Source: Bacillota bacterium (GTDB lineage Bacteria; Bacillota_E; Sulfobacillia; Sulfobacillales; JAIMBI01). From it: a DNA stretch of 55,513 nt. The DNA lies in the NCBI GenBank assembly GCA_021828405.1, contig JAKARZ010000009.1, forward strand, positions 1 to 55,513. Direction: 5' to 3'. Below are positions 35,994 through 44,544 of this stretch, piece after piece (positions within the stretch are counted from its first letter, which is position 1; every line of letters begins with the position of its first letter). The notes under the pieces were generated by a model. That model did not search any database. It saw only the letters and a program-made list of their open reading frames with translations, and was not told the DNA's origin. A program made the translations under genes and the position numbers.

Positions 35994-36600
35994 ATGAGTC
36001 GATCACAGGCGCGGGCGTTCGTGCATGAGATCCCCTTGGGGGTGACGCGGCCGCAGGCGCCGGTGCTGAGCGGCCGGTTTGAGGGCGCGCGTCGGTGCTG
36101 CCCTGTCCGCCTCGGGGCGGCGGCTCCAACCATCCATGCGCTGTCAAGCCCGCCGCCAGGACATCCGCGCACCCGTCTTGGTCCTGGCGCGGCGGGCGGT
36201 CGGGTTCACCGAGGCTGCCCTCTCGCAGTACGCGATCCCGACCCCTCACGCCTGCGCTCACCCGGCGGGGGTTCCATCAACTCGGCAGTGTGAAAGGCCA
36301 GGCCCACCAAGTGGGATTGAGCTGGCGGGAAGGCGTCCCGCACTGGGGATCGCTGGTGTTGCCGATGGCGGAAGGTGCGGCCCGCGCTCCCGTTATGGCG
36401 TATGGGATTACGCGGCGCCTCACGCTATCCGAGCGGCGGGTGTCAGATCGGGTCATCCGAGAAAATTTGCGCCACGGGGGATCGTGGGGCATTCGGCGAC
36501 TGAGGGCCGGCATCACGAGGGACGCGAGCATTCTGCCGAGGCCCGAACAGTCTCGGTTTTCGCAAACGGAACCCGCGGCTTCAGTCGGGGGGAATTCACA
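35994..36600 (+). pseudogene. TnpB-family (IS200/IS605 OrfB) transposon relic A
   Basis: Pieces of an OrfB protein are spread over three frames. ATG 35994 starts MSRSQARAFVHEIPLGVT, then SGRFEGARR; after a frameshift near 36095, IRAPVLVLARRAVGFTEAALSQYA (about 36165-36235); after another, QVGLSWREGVPHWGSLVLPM (about 36306-36368). These follow the N-terminal order of the family, while the RuvC nuclease part is gone. A right-end-like hairpin closes the element at about 36600. No TnpA. This is a dead fragment. Confidence 0.65.
36567..36600 (+). repeat. IS605-type right-end-like hairpin
   Basis: The sequence AACCCGCGGCTTCAGTCGGG followed by GGGGAATTCAC resembles the subterminal hairpin at right ends of IS605/IS1341 elements (CCGCGG, loop with TTCAG, damaged second arm). 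It abuts the 3' end of the SDR pseudogene, suggesting that the element inserted there. Confidence 0.5.
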
Positions 36601-37033
36601 CCATGGTGAGCCCCCCCTCCCGAGGCCGACAGCACCTGCCCCGTCATATCCGCTGCGTCGGGCCCAGCCAGAAAACACACCACCCCGGCGATGTCTTCCG
36701 GCTCCGCCGCGCGGCGCAGCGAAATGCGGGGAATCATGCGGTCGATGCTGGCCGCGGCGCGAGCCCCGTCCCTGTTGTCGTCCAACACGCGGGTGCTGGT
36801 CGGCCCCGGCGCCCCGCGTTAACCCGGATGACGTGGCGGGCCACCTCCTGCGCCAGCGACTTGGTGAGGGCGATGACGCCTCCTTTGGCGGCGACGTAGG
36901 CGGCTTGGCCCGCCATGCCCACCCGGTCGGCGTCCGACACCCCATTGACGATGACGCCGCCCGTGCCCTGCGCCACCATGGCGCGGGAACCCCCCGCGTG
37001 CCCACAACGACCGCGGTGAGATTGACCGCCATC
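36600..37033 (-). pseudogene. Short-chain dehydrogenase pseudogene
   Basis: Three frames of the minus strand together give an SDR: MAVNLTAVVVGTRG (ending near 36990), then AQGTGGVIVNGVSDADRVG with MAGQAAYVAAKGGVIALTKSLAQEVARHVIRVNA (the YxxxK active site is present), then ISLRRAAEPEDIAGVVCFLAG and MTGQVLSASGG at the C-terminus. The N-terminal Rossmann part is missing, two frameshifts separate the pieces, and the 3' end runs into the transposon right end with no stop of its own. Confidence 0.75.
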
Positions 37034-37039
37034 CCTTGC

Positions 37040-37835
37040 GCACGTCCAGCAGGTCGGCCGTGCGGATCGGGGCCAGATCGGCGGCCGTCGGGTCGGCGGT
37101 GGTGGGGATCGGGTCGGGGAGCGCCAGCGGGAACGGGGTGGCCTCGGCCACCGCGTCGGCGGTGACGCCGGGACGCCGGCTCACGACCGCCAGGGTGTGG
37201 CCCGGTCTGCTCCAGTCAAAAAGCCCCAGGTTGGTGAGCAAGACGGTGGGGGAGCTCGGCCGGCCAAGCTCCCGCATGCGGTTTGGGTGGTACCCGGCGC
37301 CACTTCTGAAGTCCACCTGCGCCACCACTGAGCGCGGGGTGTGGCTGGTGACGTCGTTGGTGACGTCGTAGAAAATCTGTGCGACAGATGGCTGGTGTCT
37401 TCGGGAATGCCCCACGAGCCCACCAAAGCAACCTGGGATGGTCCCGGGGCCCAATCGCCGTGACCAAGAAGATGGCATCGAAGATGTCCTCCATCGTGAG
37501 GGGAATGCCCTGCTGCGCGTCGGTGAGGAGCTGTCCCAGCGTGAGTGTGGGAATGGGCTCCACCTCCATTCCCGATTCCGGGGTGGTGCCCAGCACGGCC
37601 AGATCCGGCGCGGGGATGCGCTTGGCCAGATGGGCGGCCGCACGCAGCGCGGTGACCGAGCGGACCCACACGTCGCCGTGCAACTGCCGGGCCATCACCG
37701 TGGTCATGAGCTCGTCAATCGTGTCGGGTGGCGGGTCCTTGGCCCCGGGTGGCAACGCACTGCTATCTCCCGCCGTGGACCCCGCAAGGTTTTGGATCTC
37801 CGGTCTGGCATCACAAGCTCCCTCCTCAGTCACAG
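37040..37835 (-). pseudogene. CoA-transferase beta subunit pseudogene (IpdB-like)
   Basis: The N-terminal part (TIDELMTTVMARQLHGDVWV, RIPAPDLAVLGTTPESGMEVEPIPT, TMEDIFDAIFLVTAIGPRD) and the C-terminal part (VVAQVDFRSGAGYHPNRMREL, PTVLLTNLGLFDW, RRPGVTADAVAEATPFPL) are in different frames. The central glycine-rich region expected between them is lost near 37430. The 3' end runs straight into SDR sequence near 37050. Relatives (IpdB, glutaconate CoA-transferase B) act with an alpha subunit, encoded just upstream and also broken. Confidence 0.7.
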
Positions 37836-38584
37836 GAAAACAGCGCGTCCGCCAGGGGGTCCTGCACGTGCCTGAGGTCAGCCCGATAGTACGGAGCACA
37901 GCCCGTAACGTGCGCTCCCCACGGGGCCTCGACGACGCCGTCCACGTGAACGCGATGACTCTGCACGTCGCACCCGTAGCCCTGCAGCTCTTCGGCCGAC
38001 ACCACCCGCTCCGCGGACAGGATCGCCCGCTTGGCCGCTTAGGCGCACAGCACGTCGACGTGCCCATCGCCCAGAATCACCCCGTTGCCCTGAGGATCCG
38101 CCACGTTGACGTGAATCAGGGCAAAGTCCGGAGTCAGGGCGGGCACCACCACCAGGGCCTCTCCCCCAAAGGGGTCCTGAAAGCGGCGAAACGCGTCGTT
38201 CACTGCCAGCACATCGGTCCCGAGCCCCATGTGCGTGGGCAGAAACGGCACCCGCTTGCCGGTGGCGTCCAACCTGGGCATCACGGTGAACTCGGTCCAC
38301 TCCTGAAACCCCACCCGGCCGGATTCCCGGGCGCGGCGGAAGTGAGGGGCCGGCCCCATGATTTCAAAGCCCACGAAGACATAAATTACCTCGCGGACCT
38401 TTTCGGTGCCCAGCAGCAGGTCCACATCGGGACCGCGCACGTCCACGATGAGGCGAAAGTCCCCGCGGCCGCGCGCCGCCAACGCGCGCACCAGGCTCAT
38501 GGGCTTGCGTCACAGCGACGAGCTGCCCTCCGCGATGGTGGCGTCGGCCGGAATCGCGTCAACCACCTCATTGATGCCAATTTT
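37826..38584 (-). pseudogene. CoA-transferase alpha subunit pseudogene (IpdA-like), two in-frame stops
   Basis: Read as one frame the product has EVVDAIPADATIAEGSSSL, stop, RKPMSLVRALAARG, GPDVDLLLGTEKVREVIYVFVGF, RVPFLPTHMGLGTDVLAVND, GEALVVVPALTPDFALIHVN, VDVLCA, stop, AAKRAILSAERVVSAEELQ and VDGVVEAPWGAHVTGCAPYY, matching IpdA/GctA proteins throughout. The stops are TGA (38510-38512, where Trp or Arg is expected) and TAA (38039-38041). The likely start position has ATT after GGGGAGGA, so the start codon may be lost too. A 153-residue internal fragment could still start at ATG 38500. Confidence 0.75.
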
Positions 38585-38627
38585 GTCCTCCCCGGTTTTT
38601 GTCTGGCTCTGTCGGACCTCGACCGCG

Positions 38628-39416
38628 CTAGCGAATTTCCTCAAACGGGCCAGACCCCAGCGACAAGCCCCCGTCCACCCGAATCACCTGGCCGGTGACG
38701 AAGCGCGACAGGTCGCTCGCCAGCCAGACGGCGGCGCCCGCCACATCGTTGGGCTCACCCATGCGACCCAGCGGAGTGTGGCGCGCGACCGCTTGGTTCA
38801 AGCGGTCGTACGTGTCCCCGAGATAGTAGCGAGCCGAGTCGGTCGCGATGACGCCCGGTGAGATGCAGTTGGCGGTGATGCCGCTGGGCCCAAGCTCATA
38901 GGCGAGGTAGCGGGTCCACGTTTCCACCGCGCCCTTGGCCGATCCGAGGGCTGCGTAGTTGGCCAGCGTGAACTGAGTGCCGAGGCCCGACACCGTGATG
39001 ATGCGGCCGGGGCGGCCGGCCATGAGCGGGACGGCTTCCTGCACCGCCAGCATCAGGCTGCGGACGATGAGATTAAACGTCCGCTCAAAGTGGTGGGGCC
39101 GCATAGCAAGGCTGGGCTTGAACGCCGTGGCGGCGGCGTTCGCGACATAGATGTCGAGGCCGCCGACTGCATCGCGCACCGTGCGAAACACGGCGGCAAT
39201 CTCTTGGGGCTCTTCCAAGTTGGCGCCCACGACCCAGGCCCGCCGGCCCCGGGCCCGCACGCCCTCCGCCGCGTCCTCGGCCAAGTCCCGCGCCTTGTGG
39301 TAGTGAACCACTACGTCGGCCCCGTGGTCCGCCATCGCCCAGGCGGTGGCGCGCCCGATGCCTCGCGAACTGCCGGTGACGAGCGCCACCCGGCCGTCCA
39401 ACAGAGCGGCGCTCAT
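38628..39416 (-). CDS. Short-chain dehydrogenase/reductase, FabL-like
   Basis: A 262-residue NAD(P)-dependent reductase: TGSSRGIGRATAWAMADHGADVVVHYH (cofactor), NAAATAFKPSLAMRPHHFE, ITVSGLGTQFTLANYAALGSAKGAVETWTRYLA (S, Y and K of the active site) and FVTGQVIRVDGGLSLG. The pattern is closest to FabL-type enoyl reductases and related CoA-ester reductases. ATG 39416 overlaps the preceding stop (ATGA) and has AAGGGG upstream. This is one of the few intact genes in the decaying cluster. Confidence 0.85.
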   Translation of the reverse strand: MSAALLDGRVALVTGSSRGIGRATAWAMADHGADVVVHYHKARDLAEDAAEGVRARGRRAWVVGANLEEPQEIAAVFRTVRDAVGGLDIYVANAAATAFKPSLAMRPHHFERTFNLIVRSLMLAVQEAVPLMAGRPGRIITVSGLGTQFTLANYAALGSAKGAVETWTRYLAYELGPSGITANCISPGVIATDSARYYLGDTYDRLNQAVARHTPLGRMGEPNDVAGAAVWLASDLSRFVTGQVIRVDGGLSLGSGPFEEIR

Positions 39417-39964
39417 GACAAGAGCCCCTTGCTCGGCCATTCGCCGCCGTCAACCACCAGCACCCCGCCGGTGATAGAGTCGGCGTACGGCGACAGCAAG
39501 TAGCCCGCCGCGGTGGCGATTTTCTCGACCGTACCAAAGCGGCCCCGGGGGATCTTGGCCATCATCCGGGCAGCCGACGCCTCGTCAGGCCACAAGCCAC
39601 CCCGAGCGCCTTCCGTGTCGGTTGGGTCGGGGCAGACCGCATTGACGCGGATGCCATGGCTGGCCCACTCTACCGCTAGCGGGCGCGTGAGGGTGACCAC
39701 GCCGGCCTTGGCCACCGCGGAGTGGAGGTTCCGGGGACCACCCATCCACACGTAGCGCGTGACCACGGCGTTCGACCCGACTGACAGCTTGTCTGCGTCC
39801 ACGGTGAAGTTTTCGGCCGCCGCGTGGACGTGGTCGGGGTTGCGGCCCGCCAACACGACTCGCGCGCGGCGGCGCCCCAGCATCTGGGCGATGGCGAACC
39901 CAATCCCGGTGGCTCCCCCGGTGATGACGGCCACTTGGCTGGCAAACGTTTCTTTCGGTAACAC
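39413..39964 (-). CDS. Internally deleted SDR, 2,4-dienoyl-CoA-reductase-like
   Basis: GTG 39964 follows GAGGAGG and gives 183 residues, about 70 short of the family. The N-terminus ASQVAVITGGATGIGFAIAQMLGRRRARVVLAGRN and the end (YVWMGGPRNLHSAVAKAGVVTLTRPLAVEWA, ITGGVLVVDGGEWP) are clear. The middle jumps from HVHAAAENFTVDADKLSVGS to NAVVTRYVWM, so two in-frame deletions have removed the central strands, including the NNAAGNF region. The frame is open, but the fold is probably not viable. Confidence 0.65.
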   Translation of the reverse strand: MLPKETFASQVAVITGGATGIGFAIAQMLGRRRARVVLAGRNPDHVHAAAENFTVDADKLSVGSNAVVTRYVWMGGPRNLHSAVAKAGVVTLTRPLAVEWASHGIRVNAVCPDPTDTEGARGGLWPDEASAARMMAKIPRGRFGTVEKIATAAGYLLSPYADSITGGVLVVDGGEWPSKGLLS

Positions 39965-40019
39965 GTCAGGACCTCCTCGCGAAACGATCAGATGGAGCCA
40001 GGTCAGGTCGGAATCCGTG

Positions 40020-40808
40020 CTACTGGCCGCGAAATGTGGGGGAGCGGTTTGACAGAAAGGCATTCAGCGCCTCGCGATGGTCCTCTGTGGCCCCCAGCCG
40101 ATCCTGCCACTCCGCCTCCAGCGCCACGATTTCGTCGAACGAAGCATCGGCCGCCGCGTGGAGAATGGCCTTGACGCCCGCCTGGGCCATCGGGGCGCCA
40201 GCCGCCAATCGGGCGGCGTACTGGCAGGCCTCGGCCGCCAGCGTTGCGCCGTCCGCGGCCACGCTGGCGACGAGGCCGAGCGCCAGGGCATCGGCCGCGG
40301 GCAGCGGCTTGCTGGTCAAGCATAGCTCCATGGCTTTGGAGAAGCCCACAAGCCGCACCAGGTCGTGCGATGCTCCCGAGTCCGGAACCAGACCCACGCT
40401 CACAAACGCCGCAATGAAGCGGGTGTGGGTTTCCGTGAGGCGAATGTTTGCGGCCAGCGCGAGCGACAGGCTGCCTCCCGCGGCGACGCCGTTGACGGCC
40501 GCCACCACGGGCTTGGGCAACGTGCGCACGGCCTCTACCGGCCCCCACTCGTCGTAAATCAGTCGGGCCAAAGCGGGTGGGGCCGATTCATAGTCGCTGG
40601 CCAGCTCCGCGACATCCTGGCCGACCGCGAATGCCCGCCCGGCTCCCGTGAGCACCACCACCCGCACATCGCCGTCGTCGCGCGCCCGGTCGAGTGCCTG
40701 GCCGAGAGCGCGGCGGGCGGGGCGGTTCAGCGTGCTGGTGGCCACGTGCTCGGCTACGGCGTAGAGGACCACGTTCGATAGGTCCCTTGGGGCATCCCGC
40801 GCGTCCAT
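40020..40808 (-). CDS. Enoyl-CoA hydratase/isomerase family protein
   Basis: A 262-residue crotonase-fold enzyme acting on CoA thioesters. It has VRVVVLTGAGRAFAVGQDVAEL, the oxyanion-hole segment PKPVVAAVNGVAAGGSLSLALAANIRL and FIAAFVSVGLVPDSGASHDLVRLVG, the latter resembling PaaG-type members that lack one classic Glu. The N-terminal NRP motif is followed by a roughly 12-residue gap compared with relatives (TSTLNRPARRALGQAL). ATG 40808 follows GGAGGG. It heads the minus-strand catabolic cluster. Confidence 0.88.
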   Translation of the reverse strand: MDARDAPRDLSNVVLYAVAEHVATSTLNRPARRALGQALDRARDDGDVRVVVLTGAGRAFAVGQDVAELASDYESAPPALARLIYDEWGPVEAVRTLPKPVVAAVNGVAAGGSLSLALAANIRLTETHTRFIAAFVSVGLVPDSGASHDLVRLVGFSKAMELCLTSKPLPAADALALGLVASVAADGATLAAEACQYAARLAAGAPMAQAGVKAILHAAADASFDEIVALEAEWQDRLGATEDHREALNAFLSNRSPTFRGQ

Positions 40809-40954
40809 GGCGATCCCTCCCCGAAACGAGCAATGACTTGGCGGTCCTTCCCAAGCAATTCTCAGCGCCTGCGCGATCCCCTGCCCGCCTGGCGCCGCGC
40901 CGTCGAATATCCCATGGCAATTTGGCTAGCGAGATCGCGGATGACGCCGTGAGG

Positions 40955-41818
40955 TTACCAGTCGCCTCCGGGGCGGGTGGGCTGTGGCACCCACGCGTGC
41001 CACCGGGTGTCATCCGTGATGTTCGGGACATTCAGCATGCTGAGCTGGTCGGTCGTGAGCGGGAACGCGGGGACGTGCTCGCCCAGTGAAACCAGGGGGC
41101 GCATGAGTCCAAGCGGCATATGCAGTTTGGGCACGGGCGGCCGGCGGCCGCCGACCTCCGCCACCCAGTCGATCATGGCGTTCAGCGTCATGCGCACCGG
41201 GCCCCCCACCTCGTATACCTGGCCCGCGACGTCCGGCGCGGGGGCAGTCAGCAGCGACGCCAGCAGGGTGGCGAGGTCGCCGCGAAACACAGGGTCAAAC
41301 AGCGCGTGCCCATCGCCCGGCACCGGCACCACTGGGTTTTTCGCCAAGCCGGCCAGCGTCGCGAAAAAGTCTGCATGCCCGCCAAAAACCAGCGAAGGCC
41401 GCACCACCACCGCCTGGGGCAGCCGCTTTTGCACCAACTGCTCGGCGTCCCACTTGGTTTCGAAGTAGCGGCTGCGTGCCGCTGGGCTCACCCCCAGCGC
41501 GGACATCTGAACATAGCGGGCCGTGCCCGCCTGGAGCGCCGCCTCAGCCAGCTTGGCCGTGACGTCCACGTGCATGCTCTGGTAGGTGATGGCCTCAGCC
41601 GGCGTCTCCCGGATGATACCCACCAGGTTCAGGACGCCGTCGGCGCCATCTAGCAGGGATCCCATCGGATCGCGCTGAACATTCAAAGCAATCCCTTCGG
41701 CGCCGCTCACTCCCCGACCGTGCCGACTGACGGCGACCACGCGGTGTCCCTGCGCGAGGATGGCCCCCTGTACCGCCTCACCGATGTAACCGCTGGCCCC
41801 CACCACGACAAAACGCAT
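40955..41818 (-). CDS. NAD(P)-binding atypical SDR, NDUFA9-like
   Basis: The 287-residue protein opens with MRFVVVGASGYIGEAVQGAIL, a Rossmann GxxGxxG, followed by LNLVGIIRETPAEA, VQMSALGVSPAARSRYFETKWDAEQLV, VVRPSLVFGG, FDPVFRGDLATLLAS and YEVGGPVRMTLNAMIDWVAE. This is the order of NAD-dependent epimerase-like proteins related to complex I NDUFA9, which usually bind nucleotide without known catalysis. ATG 41818 follows GGAGGAGG. Confidence 0.85.
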   Translation of the reverse strand: MRFVVVGASGYIGEAVQGAILAQGHRVVAVSRHGRGVSGAEGIALNVQRDPMGSLLDGADGVLNLVGIIRETPAEAITYQSMHVDVTAKLAEAALQAGTARYVQMSALGVSPAARSRYFETKWDAEQLVQKRLPQAVVVRPSLVFGGHADFFATLAGLAKNPVVPVPGDGHALFDPVFRGDLATLLASLLTAPAPDVAGQVYEVGGPVRMTLNAMIDWVAEVGGRRPPVPKLHMPLGLMRPLVSLGEHVPAFPLTTDQLSMLNVPNITDDTRWHAWVPQPTRPGGDW

Positions 41819-42027
41819 CGGGCGCCTCCTCCGGCATTTTTCGCCTCTTCTACCCGGCCCAGGGCTGCCGACTGCGGGCGCCCACCTGCATCCTCATGCT
41901 ACCATTCGAGAGCAAAGTCCACCGACCAAGATGCATCCGGCAGGCATTCGAGACAGGATCCCGCAGAGCGACGCGAGTCGTGGTGCCCTTTGCGGGAGAG
42001 AGGGCCCGAGAGGGCGCCCTCCCCGGA

Positions 42028-42246
42028 TCAGGACCGTGCCAGAGCAATCACCGGCGCCGCAAGGACCAGCAGTGGCTGGCGGCAATCCGGATCAGGGAAA
42101 TAGATTGCTACATCGGCCATGACCCGATCAGGCGCGATTTCGTCCAGGTTCACGTCATCCAGCATCGACGCGATGCGCTCTGCCGACCATGAGCCGCCGC
42201 CTCTGCAGTAGAGCCAATCGCACCGCGCTTTCGGGGGCGTGGCCAT
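42028..42246 (-). CDS. Possible small or fragmentary gene
   Basis: From ATG 42246 a 72-residue frame reads MATPPKARCDWLYCRGGG, then ERIASMLDDVNLDEIAPDRV and DVAIYFPDPDCRQPLLVLAAP. Composition and codon choice look coding, not like a shadow, but there is no clear ribosome binding site and I recognise no family. It lies just left of transposon relic B and may be a remnant of a gene cut by it. Confidence 0.3.
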   Translation of the reverse strand: MATPPKARCDWLYCRGGGSWSAERIASMLDDVNLDEIAPDRVMADVAIYFPDPDCRQPLLVLAAPVIALARS

Positions 42247-42259
42247 AGCGATGGGCACG

Positions 42260-43983
42260 TTCGAGGGAGACCGTGGGACCAGTTGTCGCCTCCAAAGATG
42301 TCGGGCAAACAGACTCGTACTCGTAACGCCCCCGATCGGCCCCAAGCACGCCCTGGTGGTCGTGGTGACGCGGGCCTTCTCGGCGTGTGTGCGCTGGGTG
42401 TTTAACCGCGCAAGAACGCCCCGCCGGCCCCACACCCGCATCGGTCTTGCCCGCGGACGCCCCGGCCAACCGGATCAAGCGGGAGGCCCAACCGCTGTTC
42501 CACCTGAATTCCCGGTACGTGGGCGACGCCATCCTGGAAGCCCAAGCCGTGATCCAATCGCAGAAGGAACTACGACCGCTCCAGATTCGCGATTTGGCCC
42601 GGCGGATCGCGAAATTGGACCGGGCCCTCCCGAAGGCGGAACGGATCCTGAAGCCCCCGGACTCGCCGGAAACCGCCGCGCAGTGGGAGAAGAGACGCAC
42701 CCGGCTTCAGGATCGGCGCACCAAAGCCCTGACCCGCCAAGGGGAGCTGGAAGCCCATCGGGACCACGGCACGATCCCGACGGTCATTTTCGGGGGTCGC
42801 CGGCTCCTCCGCCGTCTGACCCGAAGCCACGGTGCGCGGCCTCAGGCTCTACGCCGGGCCTGGCGGCTCACGCGGCAAGGGATGCGGTATGCCCGGGGGG
42901 ACGGGGCCAAGGGCGGGAATCCCAACATCCGCATCACGGGGGAGGCCGACGGCCGGTTCGGATTGCAGGTGGCCCTGTCGCATCAAGCCGAGCGCCGGGG
43001 CACCGATGGCCACGCCCGCCCTCTCATGTCCGCGGCCCCCCGCACTGTCGGGGAGCTCTGGATCCCGGACAAGGTTCGGCCGCTGGTACGGGATGCGCGG
43101 CGGACAGGCCATCCCTACAGCGTGCGCATCGTGGAGGAGATCCGGTCGGCGCCGGCGCGGCATCCTGGGGCCGATGGTGCCGGGCGTGGGGGCCTGGACG
43201 AAAATCCGCATGGCCACGCCCTGGCGAACGTTGGTCCACGCGGGGCCTTGGAACCGTTTCCGGCGGACTTGGTTCTGCCCGCCGTCGCGGGCGGACACAA
43301 ATTGGCCGGGATATTCAGGTCGGGGGGGTCCCCGGGGGACCCTCTGGCTCCATGTGCCGGAGTTCCGCACCGCCCGGGGGTTTCCGCACACCTATTTGGC
43401 GTGTGGGACCGCCAAGTGTATTTGTGATGTTGCCCGGGCCTTGGAGAAACCAATCGCACTGCAGGATCTGGATTTCGGGCACACCCTGGAGAAGGGCCAG
43501 CATCCGCAGTTCACTCGCTTGGCGTCCGGCTTTAACCATGGCACGGTGATCCGGTCCATCCAACGCCGCGCGTGCAAGGTGGGGGTGGCCGTGCCGCCGG
43601 TGGATCCGGCGTTCACCTTGGTCATCGGCGGGTTTAAGTATCAAGCCCCGTTAGGCCTTTCGGGGCATCAAGCGGCGGCGCTGACCATTGGCCGCCGGGC
43701 ATTCGTCTTGCGGGAACGGATTCGCGGGGGCGAGGACGCGCCGATCCACCGCTTGCGCCGAGCCTTGCAGGAACAACTTCACCGGTTGCCGGATCGCGTG
43801 CCTGGGGAAGGAACACGCAGGGCGGTTCGCGGGCAGTTGCAGCGTCTTGTGGGAGTTATTTCCGACAAGCGGGTGCACATCCACAACGGAGGGCGGTCCG
43901 GGTGGGTGGATCGCGAGCGCACTGGTTTGTGGGGCCGTATCCGACACGCGCCGAAGCGGGTGGCGAGCCTGAACCGCGGGTGA
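42260..43983 (+). pseudogene. TnpB-family (IS605 OrfB) transposon relic B
   Basis: A long OrfB-type protein broken by at least two frameshifts. Frame 1 gives VVVVTRAFSACVRWVFNRA near 42360. Frame 2 gives NRIKREAQPLFHLNSRYV, AQAVIQSQKELRPLQIRDL, GTIPTVIFGGRRLLRRL and the RuvC-I-like GLDENPHGHALANV (Asp at 43197). Frame 3, after a shift near 43330, gives KPIALQDLDFG, where the usual RuvC-II Glu is Gln, then VDPAFTLVIGGFKYQAPLGL and HQAAALTIGRRAF. No TnpA is present. Nuclease activity is not expected. Confidence 0.72.
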
Positions 43984-44544
43984 CGTGAGGACACCGGCAA
44001 CAAGTCCGGGCCAAGGAATTGTGACGGGAACGCTTTGACCGGCAATGCCCCGGCCCCCCATCGGGTGTATCTGACGGATCGTTCAGGGATGCCGACCGCA
44101 CACAACCCCATGGCAACGTGGGGGCCTGGCCGGTCAGCGCGGAGTCGCGAGGTTCCCTTGACCCCGGGTGGGACTCCCGGGCCCAGCCCTCCCTGTCGCT
44201 CCATCATCCGCATGGGGCGAAACCCTGGTCAAGGGGAGGACGCTTGGTCGGACCATCGATTCGATCAAGTTTCGTGAACCAGGACATAGGGAAAATGCAG
44301 CGCGTACTCCAGACTTAGATAGGTGGGGCGGACCCAGGCTCCGGTCAGCCTGTCTGCCGTATGGGTGCTGAATCAGCATGGCTAGGGCCCGGCTCGCCTC
44401 AAGTGTCTGAACCCTGGGGGAACGGCCCTCCACGCGGCTGCTCCCTTGCACTCGGCGCCGGTCTTCTTTCAGGCGATGCCCGAGGCCCAGCTGGAATCCT
44501 GGACCACGGGCGCCGTGGAGCTCGTCGCCTGAGATGGTCGCGCA
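43984..44544. other. Intergenic region after relic B
   Basis: 561 bases without a supported gene. The first half probably contains the transposon right end and guide-RNA scaffold remnants (see the ncRNA candidate). Near 44386-44532 an open frame without a start codon ends HSAPVFFQAMPEAQLESW, TTGAVELVA and TGA, and may be the tail of a lost gene. Nothing else was recognised. Confidence 0.45.
44155..44235 (+). ncRNA. Candidate remnant of a TnpB guide (omega) RNA scaffold
   Basis: CCCTTGACC (44155-44163) pairs with GGTCAAGGG (44227-44235), enclosing a second hairpin CCCGGG, loop TGGGACT, CCCGGG. It lies 170 bases downstream of the OrfB relic, on the same strand, where omega RNAs of IS605-type elements are encoded. 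Family assignment is inference; only the inverted repeats are seen. Confidence 0.3.

Noticed and set aside
42010..42021. Perfect 12-base palindrome GAGGGCGCCCTC as a terminator
   Set aside because: It has no loop and no T-run; a short GC palindrome is expected by chance at this base composition.
44386..44532. Short frame ending in AMPEAQLESW and TTGAVELVA
   Set aside because: No start codon at its 5' end and no recognisable family; kept only as a note in the intergenic entry.
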